A stretch of DNA of 64,000 nucleotides. Source: Oenanthe sinensis (Eukaryota > Streptophyta > Magnoliopsida > Apiales > Apiaceae). The DNA lies in assembly GCA_028671895.1 (NCBI GenBank), contig CM053796.1:30564860-30628859 (forward strand), in the 5' to 3' direction. Both the position numbers and the translations under genes were made by a program. Positions 38,201-47,833 of the stretch are shown piece by piece. Positions within the stretch are counted from its first letter, which is position 1. Each line of letters opens with the position of its first letter. The notes below the pieces were generated by a model. The model ran no database searches. It saw only the letters and a list, made by a program, of their open reading frames with translations, and was not told where the DNA came from.

Positions 38201-40175
38201 AGATAGTCAGCCACCTGTTTTGACAGAGGTTGAACTTGAGAGATCCATTGAATGGTTGTCCTGTAGGTAACTCCATTATCCCAAATTGCTTCATGGTTAA
38301 AAACTGGTTGCTCAATCTCAGTTTCCAACTCAGCAACAGACTCTGATGCTCTCCTTTTGTGGACCTTAAGCTTTTTAGGCTTCTTTGTGATTTGCTGTTC
38401 AGAGTCTGGCACACCTAGTGCTTTGAGAACTTCATTTGTTTTGCCTTCTATGAGTCCAGCTGCTTGTACTTGGAATGAAGAGTTGAATAGGTAGCTGTAG
38501 AGATTTTTGACCACATCCTGTGCAGACATTTGTAGCTCCTGTTCCATTCTCTTTCTTAGGGATTCATAGGTTGAAAGAAAATCCAAGACTTGAGATTTAG
38601 TCTGATATTGCCCTGGATCTTCAACTGATTCCACCAAAGGATATAAGAATAGCAGTGCCTCATCACTTGGAGTAATGATCTCATCAATTAGACATGAGGC
38701 TGCATCCAATGGCATTCCTTCCCAAAATGTTTCATGATCAGAGTCTAAAGGCAGTCTAGACTCTGACTCAACATTAGACTCTAATTCAAGTATTTTCTTG
38801 ATTTCAGAGTCTGGCTCTGCAGGAGCCTTGAGAGCATCTGTTTCCTGCAAAACAGGGTTAGTAATAATAACAGGCTTGTGTGTGTGTGTGCAGAATAAGC
38901 CTTCATTAACCTTCTGTACTTCTGAGCAAAAGATTTCTCAAGAGACTCAATATGAGAATCCTGAGGTGATTCCCTAGGTTTTTCAGAGTTTGAAGCCTTT
39001 TCAGAGACTACAGACTTGGATGGAAGGTTAGAATCAAGTGTATCATGACCTTCTTTTAGCAAAGAAAGACCTTCAACAACTTATTTCTCTAGAGGGTTGA
39101 GCTCCTCATCACTGTGCTCATCTATAAGCCCGGTTTGAACCAATTTTCTCCTCTTTACAACTGGTGTCTGTTGAGAGACACCAGAGGTTGGTTTCTTTTT
39201 GGATTTTGGTTTGGAAGATTGTGTAATTGAAGGGGATTTGGTGACTGGGGTAGGTGCAGGGGGGCTCTCCAGTACTTGTTCCTGCACCATGTCACCACCA
39301 AAAAAAGAATCATTGTAGATAGAAGGTTTGTAAGTTGAGAGTTTTACCTGCATTACCTGTGGATAGTGCATGGCAGGTAGACTCTTCTTTTTGTCATCAA
39401 TTCTCTTGATGTCAGAGAATATCTTCATTTGTTGTTTGTAGGCCTGCACACAACAATCATCTGCCAACTTGGTTGACATGTCAGGAATGAAGTGATTAAG
39501 GAGAATCATAAGAAATCTATGATAGTAGACTTTCTTCCTCCCCTCATGCACATTATTTAATTTTGCTCTCATTTGAGTGAGCAACATATCACCAATGTTG
39601 ATTATTCTATCAAATAGGAGACTGTGACCAATTTGATAAGTAATAGCAGTAATAGCATCAAATTCACTGCACTTACCAGTGAAACACTTAGCAATTTGAT
39701 CAAAGAAAAATGACCATTCTTTTCTTAAGTAAGGCCTAGTTATCTTGCTCATGTTATCTAAGCTAGCAAAATAACCTATTGCCTTAAACATGTTTTTAAT
39801 GTCATCATCAGATACAGTTTCATCAAAAGAAGATTTAACAGGCAATTTAAACACAGAATTAAGCACATCTGCAGTGACATCAAATGTAGTCGAGCCAAAG
39901 GTGAACATTATTTTACCTGGTTGATCCTGAGAAGGATCAACGACCTGTGCAGAACTCCAAGCTTTGGAGACAGCATCCATATGAATCACTGGAGATGCTT
40001 TCAGAATGTAACTGAGCTCAGATTGCTCCATGAAATCCATCATTGGAAAGTAGTCAGCATCTACTCCTTTCTTATCTCCAAGAGCAGCAACATGATTTGT
40101 AGTCATGAAATCAAAATCCCCAAATGTGAAAGCAATCGCCTTGGGTCCCCTCATGACAGTAGAAACGGCAGCCAT
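35266..40175 (-). pseudogene. ORF3 of element A, interrupted
   Basis: Starts with ATG at 40175 in a good plant context (TTTAATGGCTGCC). Residues about 40-250 form a domain shared with B ORF3 (LRKEWSFFFDQIAKCFTG.. EFDAITA), then a Ser/Pro/Lys-rich tail with nuclear-signal-like VVKRRKL. The frame is broken by a TAA at 39081-39083 and by a shift at a (CA)n run (38876-38891) that one repeat unit would explain. In-frame TAGs follow near 37276 and 35755, each just upstream of an acceptor-like AG, so nonsense or short introns are both possible. The last piece ends at 35266 (NNPAFEKIK). No signal peptide or membrane segment is evident, so the usual label env-like is not supported. The repeated Ser-Asp/Glu phrases are the coding form of the AGAGTCTGA motif. 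Function is unknown. Confidence 0.8.
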
Positions 40176-40646
40176 TAAAGTTGTTGAGTGGAAAGTGATG
40201 GAAAAGCTTGAAGAAATTAGCTAGGGTTCGTAAAAAGCTCTGTGAATATTTTTGCCTTAGAAGATAATTGCAATAAACAAGTGAGTAAATTGTATGAAAA
40301 TTTCTATTTTGTTCAAGTTGCATACAATACACACGAGTCTACAGCCTGTCTCCAGTCAAAAGATAACTGTTACCGCCTATTTCAAGTCATTTGAACATTT
40401 TAAATGCAATCAGAGTCTGCAGGCGCGAATTTTAACCGTTTCAGAGCCTAGGCGATAATTTTCTCAGAGTCTACTGACTCTCAGAGTTTACAGACTCGTC
40501 AAAGTCTATAGACTCGTCAGAGTCTAAAAACTAGACTCTGTCAAGGTAAAATACCAAACAAAATATTGCAATAATAATTAATCACAGTGTGTTAAGACAG
40601 GGACTATAATTAAAGTACATACCTTGCTTCTTGTAATTTTGATCAC
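40176..40646 (-). promoter_or_regulatory. Pol-ORF3 spacer of element A with motif cluster
   Basis: Bases 40410-40550 hold about nine AGAGTCTA / AGACTCTG-type sites in both orientations. The part next to ORF3 looks like a leader: on the minus strand it contains ACGAACCCTAGC and CT-rich sequence before the ATG. I see no strong TATA box, unlike the same place in element B. Confidence 0.55.
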
Positions 40647-43600
40647 TTACATATTTAACATACCTAATTCACCTACCAGTCTGAGAAAGGTAGATTCATC
40701 AAGTGGTTTTGTCAAAATGTCTGCAATCTGTCTGTCAGTTGGAACATAGTGACGTGTCACAGTGCCATTTTCAACATGTTCTCTAATGAAGTGATACCTG
40801 ACATCAATGTGCTTTGTTCTGGAGTGTTGGACTGGATTCTCTGCAATTTTAATAGCACTAGTATTATCACAATACATAGGAATATTTGATAATGTTAGTC
40901 CATAATCAAGTAATTGATTTCTCATCCACAGAATTTGAGCACAGCAACTTCCAGCTGCAATGTATTCAGCCTCAGCTGTTGAGGTGGATACTGTTTGTTG
41001 TTTCTTGCTAAACCAAGAAATTAATCTGTTGCCAAGAAACTGGCATTGTCCTGTTGTGCTTTTCCTGTCTACTTTGCATCCTGCATAGTCAGAATCTGAA
41101 TAGCCAATTAGTGAAAAATATGACTCTCTAGGATACCAAAGTCCAAGAGTTTGTGCCCCCTTGAAATATCTAAAAATTCTTTTCACAGCTATTAAGTGTG
41201 ATTCTCTAGGGTCAGCTTGAAATCTGACACACAGACAAGTTGCAAACATTATATCTGGTCTACTAGTAGTTAAATATAACAATGAGCCAATCATACCTTT
41301 GTAGCTAATGTTGTCAACTTTCTTACCCTTTGGGTCAGAGTCTGGCTTAGTAGCTGTTGACATGGGAGTTTTAGCAGTTGCAGAATCTTGCATATCAAAC
41401 TTCTTCAACAGTTCTTTTACATACTTTGTTTGATTGATGAAAATTTCATCATCATTCTGTTTGACTTGAAGCCCCAAAAAGAAGTTTAATTCTCCCATCA
41501 TGCTCATTTCATAATTTGACTGCATTAGTTGACAACTTTTCACAGAGATTATCATTAGTAGATCTAAATATAATATCATCAACATAAATTTGGACAAGAA
41601 AGATATCACCTTTATATTTTCTAATAAAGAGAGTTTTGTCAATGGTACCTCTTGTGAATCCATTTTCAAGAAGAAATTTTGAAAGAGTTTCATACCATGC
41701 TCTAGGTGCTTGCTTCAATCCATATAGTGCCTTGTCTAACCTGTAAACATGATCAGGAAACTTTGGATCAACAAATCCTGGTGGTTGCTCCACATAGACT
41801 TCTTCTTCCAATTCTCCATTTAAGAATGCACTTTTCACATCCATCTGATACACCTTGAATTTGGAATGAGCTGCAAAGGCCAAAAACATTCTGATAGCTT
41901 CCGATCTTGCTACTGGTGCAAAAGTTTCATCATAGTCAATTCCTTCCTCCTGTGAGTATCCTTTTGCAACTAGCCTTGCTTTGTTTCTGATTACAGTTCC
42001 ATTCTCATCAAGTTTGTTTCTGTACACCCATTTTGTACCAACCACTGATCTATCTCTAGGTCTTGGTACAAGTTTTCACACTTTATTTCTCTCAAATTCA
42101 TTCAATTCTTCTTGCATTGCAATAATCCAATCAGGATCTTGCAAGGCTTCCTCAATTTTCTTGGGTTCATTCTTTGAGAGGAAACAGCTATAGAGACATT
42201 CATTTTGAGTGATTGTTCTTGTTTGTACACCACTCTCAGGATCACCAATTATCAAGTCAGGAGTGTGATTCCTTGTCCATCTTCTAGCAAGTGGAAGATT
42301 GGTTCTTGAACTTGAAGCTCCCCCAAAGTCATTTGCATCTTCTGTATTTGAGTGAAATTCAAATGAAGAGGCTCCCCCTAAATTGCTTGACTATGACAAG
42401 AGTTCAGAGTTGCTTGATCCAGACCCTGATGAGTTAGACTCTGTCTGTCTAGACTCTGTCTGGGTAGACCCTGACCTGTTAGACTCTGAATTATTTGGAG
42501 TTAAATTTTCTGGCTCCCCCTCAGAGTATGCAGGTTCCTGTGTTGGTTCAGGATTTATTTTAGGGTCTTCATCCTCTTCTTCTTCATTTATCTCAGAACT
42601 TTTTAGATTTTCAAATTCTAGTGTAGTAGACTCTGACTCATCCTGCAATCCTGTATACTTTTTATCATCAAATGCAACATGAATAGATTCTATAACAATT
42701 TTGGTTCTGAGATTAAACACTCTGAATGCTTTTGTGTTCAATGCATATCCAAGAAAAATTGATTCATCTGCCTTGGCTTCAAATTTGCTTAGATTTTCAG
42801 GATGTACTTTCAATACATAACACTTGCATCCAAAAATGTGAAAGTGTTTCACACTTGGCTTCTTGTCCTTTATCATTTCATAGGGAGTCTTTCCATGCAT
42901 GTTTATTAGAGTGCAGTTTTGAGTGAAACATGCTGTATTGACTGCCTCAGCCCAAAAATATACTGGCAGCTTAGACTCTGCCAACATTGTTCTGGCAGCT
43001 TCTATGAGTGTCCTATTCTTTCTTTCCACAACTCCATTTTGTTGAGGAGTTCCTGGCGCAGAAAATTGTTGAGTAATTCCCTTTGATGCACAGTAGTCCT
43101 CCATGATTGAATTCTTGAATTCAGTACCATTGTCACTCCTCGGGATTCTTATTGTTTTCTTTGATTTTCTTTCCAGAAAAGTGATATGGTCTATTATGTG
43201 TTGTGAAGTTTCATCCTTTGAATGTAGAAAGAAAACCCATGTGAATCTTGTAAAATCATCTACAATAACAGGAGTATATTTATTTTTATTAATTGACATA
43301 ACATTTACTGGACCAAATAAATCAAGATGCAATAAATAAAAGGGTTCAGAAATGGTGTTTATTGTCTTGCTCTTGAAGGATGATTTCCTTTGTTTTCCAA
43401 GTTGACATGCTTCACAAAGTCCATCTTGCACAAAATCAACCTGTGGTAATCCTCTTACAAGATTCTGTTTAACCAACTTGTTGAGTGTTTTGAAGTTGAT
43501 GTGTGACAGTTTCTTGTGCCATTTCCAGCTTTCTTCAGTTGAGGCCTTGCTGTATAGACATGTGACTTCATTGTTTATGCAATCCTTCAAGCTGGCTTCA

Positions 43601-43947
43601 TAAATGTTACAATGTCTGTGTCCTTTGAAAACCACAATGCCTGTTTCTTTGTGAGTCACAAGACACTCTTTGTTGTCAAAGCCAGTATGGTAACCTTTAT
43701 CTCCAAGTTGACTTATGCTTATTAAATTGTGCCTTAAGCCATCAACTAGAGCTACTTGTTCAATGATGACATTCCCAAGTACAATCTTGCCATATCCCAG
43801 TGTTTGTCCTTTATTGCCATCTCCAAAGGATACTTCTGGGCCAGCCATTTCCTCAAAGTCTGTAAGCAGGGATTTCTTTCCAGTCATATGTCCTGAGCAT
43901 CCACTGTCCAGGATTAGGGTTACTTTCTTTACCCAGGTTCCCTGCAT
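40647..43947 (-). pseudogene. Pol of element A (protease, integrase, RT, RNase H), interrupted
   Basis: Domains in order: protease LDSGCSGHMTG (about 43910); GAG-pre-integrase WHKKLSHINFKTL; integrase HLDLFGP, RSDNGTEFKN and APGTPQQNGVVERKN; RT KVYQMDVKSAFLNGELEEE and QIYVDDIIF (about 41560); RNase H DYAGCKVDRKSTTG and STAEAEYIAAGSCC; C-terminus GELGMLNM at 40647. Breaks: in-frame TAG at 42391-42393 in the linker, TGA at 42076-42078 where a Trp codon is expected, and a frameshift near 41530. The integrase-RT linker (42421-42489) carries AGACTCTG-type sites spaced exactly 15 bp, which gives five-residue Ser/Thr-Glu repeats. Three breaks make it inactive. Confidence 0.9.
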
Positions 43948-43958
43948 ACATAAAGCAA

Positions 43959-46258
43959 CTAGTTAGATGTTTTGAGGACCCAAACAGTTTTGGATCCTTT
44001 TCTACTAATTTTAGGAGAAACAGGCTTAACAATTTTCACCTTTGGCTTACCTGTCTCTTTTATTGCTCTAGGCTCTGGTGGAGTCTTAACAGTGTCATAC
44101 CAACTTTTATCAATAGAAGATTTTATTTCATAAAAATTGTAATACAAATCATGATAGTCCCTACACATATAAATAGAATGAAATATGCTACCACAGTGAT
44201 AACAAGGTTTCTGTGGTATGTAGTGACTTTTCAGAGTCTGAGAAGGACTAGACTCTGATTTCATCTCATTTTTTGTTTTACAATCTATAGCTAAATGGTT
44301 GAGGTTGCCACATTTATAACACTTCTTTCTAGGAGCATTAGGATCTTTTTGATAATTATTAGCCTTATTGATGCCTTCTTTACCATTCTTATTTCTCCTA
44401 GTTTTAGTGGACTCTGATAAGTTCTCTAGCCTTTCTTTCAACTTAGACTTAGACAAGTACCCTATGTTTATATTTTTCTTAGAGTTATTTGCCCCTGTTT
44501 CATCTGTCTTTTTGTCAACAACAGGGGGATTATTGACAGATGAGTTTGTGGTTTCAGTTTTTTCTTTAGGGATCACAAACTTAACAGGAACAAATGTACT
44601 TTTGTCTTTAGTCTTATTAAATTTGCTAGCTTCTTCATTGTTATCATTCTCAACAATAGGTCTTTTGTCTTGACTCTTGTCATAGCCTAGACCAGCAGTT
44701 TGACACACGTTTTGATTATTGAGAATTTTATGAACTTTTCTTCCAGAGTCTGTCCAAACTTTAAACTTAAGCATTTCTTCTTCTAGTTCTTTCCTAACAT
44801 AGTCATAGGCTTTCAAAATTTCAGTGTAGTTATGACTATATTTCTTAGAATCCTTTTTGTATTGTTCCATTAATAATAACTCAGACTCTAAATGACCATT
44901 CCTTTTAGTTAAGGTTAAATTTTCTTCTCTCAACATTTCACTTTCACTAGTGAGAGACCTATATGTTGTCATTATTTTATTAACCTCACTTTTCACAATC
45001 TCTATGCCATCAGAGTCTAAATTAATTAAGGATTCAGGAGTAAAGATTGATACCTGAGTTTTAGGAGATGAGGGTTCTTTAGGAGATTGTGATTTTCTTG
45101 AGGAGGATGCCATCAATGCTAGATTTTCATAATCAATTTCATCCTCTGAGCTTGAGTCTGCCCAATCCTTTCTTGTTGATAGAAGTGCTTTTCATTTTCC
45201 TTGACTTTTTGACTTTTTGCATTCACTGGCAAAGTGCCCCAATATTCCACAGTTGAAACATTTGACCTTTACTTTGTCAAGTTTGATTATTGTACTCTTG
45301 CTCTTCTCAACCTTCTCATCTTCCTTCTTGAATGATGGCCTTTTGCTAAATTTGCCCGTTCTTTTGTTGAATTTCATTCTTTTGAAATTTTTAGCAAACA
45401 TAGCCATCATTTGACTTGGATCAAACTCTTCATCAGAATCAGAGTCTGTGTCAGTAGACTCTGACTCCACAACAGCTTTACCCTTCTTTCTTGAATCCTT
45501 GATTCTTGCTTCTGTGGGTTGTTCCTGTTGTTCTTTCTCAGACTCCATCAAGAGTGCCACAGATTTTGTCTTCACAGACTTCTTATTCTTCCTCTGTTGC
45601 ATCTCCAAATCATATGTCTTGAGTCTGTCATACAATTCTTCTAGAGTTAGTTCATCCAAATCTCTAGCTTCCCTTATGGCTGTAGTCTTATTGTCCCACT
45701 CTTCAGGAAGTGCTCTCAGAAACTTGGTGTTTGTATCTTCAGAATCATAAACCTTACCAAGCATAGCCATTTCATTCAAGAGTTTTGTAAACCTATCATA
45801 CATCTCAGTGATAGATTCTCCAGATTTTGCTTCAAAGTACTCATACTCTTGAATTAGCAAAGACCTAGCATTCTTCTTGACATCTTTAGTCCCTTGACAG
45901 TGCACATCAAGTTTGTCCACATCTCCTTAGCAGTCTTGCATGATATGACACAGTTAGTTAGAACAGAATCCAAACTGTTGAAGAGAATGTTCTTTACTTT
46001 TGCCTCCTTAAGGACATTTTCCTTGTCCTCTTTTGTCCATTCAGCCTTTGGTTTCTCAACGAGGTGTTCTTCAGTTATTTTGCCTTCCTCGTTGATTTGA
46101 GGCATAATTTTTAAGGGCACAAAGGGTCCTTCATTAATCCTGTCAAGATAGTCAGGGTCTGTTGCTTCCAGATGGTGCAGCATCTTAACCTTCCAGTGGG
46201 TGAACTCGTTTCTCTTAAGCATAGGAATCTTAGAATTGCCATCTTTGTTTCCAGACAT
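43959..46258 (-). pseudogene. Gag of element A, two frameshifts
   Basis: Starts ATG 46258 (MSGNKDGNSKIPMLKRNEF). The capsid-like part includes a LLNEMAML and DNKTTAIREARDLDELTLEELYD region. Three zinc knuckles follow: CFNCGILGHFASEC (about 45220), CYKCGNLNHLAIDC (about 44310) and CYHCGSIFHSIYMC (about 44190). One-base-type frameshifts lie near 45920 and near 45190; otherwise the order matches B Gag. The end is a TAG at 43959, 12 bases before the pol frame, beside an acceptor-like TATGTATGCAGGG. It lacks the in-frame TAG found in B and E. Confidence 0.9.
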
Positions 46259-46281
46259 CTTTGATCGATTTTAAACGTTAG

Positions 46282-46293
46282 GCTCTGATACCA
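46282..46293 (-). other. Primer binding site of element A
   Basis: Minus strand TGGTATCAGAGC, complementary to the 3' end of initiator tRNA-Met, two bases inside the 5' LTR. Confidence 0.95.
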
Positions 46294-46295
46294 AT

Positions 46296-46593
46296 TGTTT
46301 TCCCAGTTGTACAAGTAGAGGGGGGGTTGAATACTTGTATGTCTTTTCTGCCTGATTTAAAATCAAATTAAGAACAAACTCAAACACAAAAATATGAATA
46401 AGTACTGTTTTGTATTATTGATTTGTGAATACAAAACTCTCCTAGGGTGTACACAAACCCTAGCAGCTTCTCTGTGTTTATCACAGCAACTCTCTCTCTA
46501 TCTCTATGCTCTCACAAAATTTCACTCAGACAATTATGCTTCGACTTTCCACACACTTACAATTAGGTTACATAGAGTTTATATAGAGAGCTG
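46296..46593 (-). mobile_element. 5' LTR of element A, promoter-proximal part (TATA, R, U5)
   Basis: 298 bp matching 34377-34673. The TATA box (plus TATATA at 46580-46585) lies only about 8 bp from the insertion point of B. The remaining U3 part is at 59422-59888. Confidence 0.95.
46579..46586 (-). promoter_or_regulatory. TATA box of the split A LTR
   Basis: Minus strand CTATATAA, conserved in both A LTRs. Element B now provides everything upstream of it. Confidence 0.7.
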
Positions 46594-46669
46594 TGTTAGG
46601 AATTATGAGTTTTGATGATAACAAATTACTTAGAATTTCAATAGGGACTCAAAATTATTTTTGTAACTG

Positions 46670-47136
46670 ATCAATTGATATGACTTATAAATATCCATTG
46701 ATTAGGAAACCAGCTATCAGTTGAAACTTGTTTCTCAACTGATAAACTGGATTGTAGCATTGATTTATGTTTCACTATCAATTGATTGTATTACCTCGAT
46801 GGATGCAATGATGTAGTCAACTGATGTTATTGACTTCAATTTCTAGCTTCTCAACAGATGTGAAGAATGGCTGATCAATTGTAAATATTCTAAGTCAGAA
46901 TTCTCACAAGTGAAGTGATCAACTGATGTTGAAGTCGATGGATGAAGACACTACTCAACGGATGAAAGCTATCAATGGATAATTACAGTCAACGGATAAA
47001 GAATCATCAATGGATAAGGAGTCGATGGATAGCTCAATTATCCATCGACACATCAACTGATCAACAGATATCCTATCCATCGATGGATAAGCAAAGGTGA
47101 ATCAACTGATAAGCTTAACATCATTTATCAGTTGAT
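46670..47136 (+). repeat. Phased TCAACTGAT / TCGATGGAT motif array in the B LTR
   Basis: About 20 sites of the form TCAACTGAT, TCAACGGAT, TCAATGGAT or TCGATGGAT, some inverted, lie in U3. In the densest part the starts are 46919, 46935, 46955, 46972, 46989, 47007 and 47022 (steps 16, 20, 17, 17, 18, 15). A perfect palindrome ATCCATCGATGGAT occurs at about 47075-47088. Spacers differ. The 3' LTR has the same array. Confidence 0.9.
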
Positions 47137-47401
47137 TAAAGTTTCCCTATTTAGCTAAAAGCCAGATTTCACGGGAACAGTGCAGAAACTGAATCATTGG
47201 AAGACAGTCCTGTCAGGACTGTGAAGACTTTCTAGGCAACACAGCATCCAAGGAATATCTTAAGACAAAAGACACTTCCAGAGCTAGTAAGTTCTACAAG
47301 GAAAGCTGTGAAAAGGAGCTAGTTTCTATTTTTATGTAAACAGTATAAATTGTAATATTATATTGTTATCAGTCGATAGAAAACTAGAGGAGTAGTTGTT
47401 G

Positions 47402-47412
47402 TTTATAAAAAG
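47402..47412 (+). promoter_or_regulatory. TATA box of element B 5' LTR
   Basis: TTTATAAAAAG within the LTR, followed by an A-rich leader. The genomic RNA start is expected about 30 bases downstream. Confidence 0.7.
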
Positions 47413-47776
47413 CAACAACACAGTAGCAAAGATGTAGTTGTTTTTGTAATAGAACTCAAGAAAAGCAAAGTAGAAAATCAGGCAGAACTTGTAATGCTTT
47501 TCTAGATTCTACATTCAACTTTGTACGCAGCTTAGTATTTTTACTAAGATCAATTGAAAGCAAAAACACACTAGTGGAAAAACAATCCACTAGTAATTTT
47601 TAATCTTGTTGTTTCTGTTATCAACACTTTAGTTATCCAGTTCTTAGTTACATCAATCTTAATTAAACACTCTCTTTGTACAAACTTATTTCCGCAAGAA
47701 GAAGTTGACTTAATTCTTAAGTTTGTATTCAACCCCCCCTTCTCCAAACTTAGTGTACTTAAGGGCGAATAACAAT

Positions 47777-47788
47777 TGGTATCAGAGC
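47777..47788 (+). other. Primer binding site of element B
   Basis: TGGTATCAGAGC, complementary to initiator tRNA-Met, two bases after the 5' LTR. Confidence 0.95.
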
Positions 47789-47833
47789 AAGCTTTCGACA
47801 AACAGAAAGTCAAGATCTAAAAGTACATCAAGA

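Larger units (their letters stand above)
46594..47774 (+). mobile_element. 5' LTR of element B
   Basis: 1181 bp, TG...CA. U3 carries the motif array. A TATA box TTTATAAAAAG lies at 47402-47412, and GTATTCAACCCCCCCTTCT lies close to the U5 end. Confidence 0.97.

Noticed and set aside
38845..38911. A 66-nt intron removing the (CA)n region of A ORF3
   Set aside because: The best donor keeps the wrong frame; a one-unit change in the CA run explains the shift more simply. It is kept only as a question in the findings.
47775..47790. tRNA-Met-like match
   Set aside because: It is only the 12-base primer binding site, not a tRNA gene; the same holds at 46282-46293.
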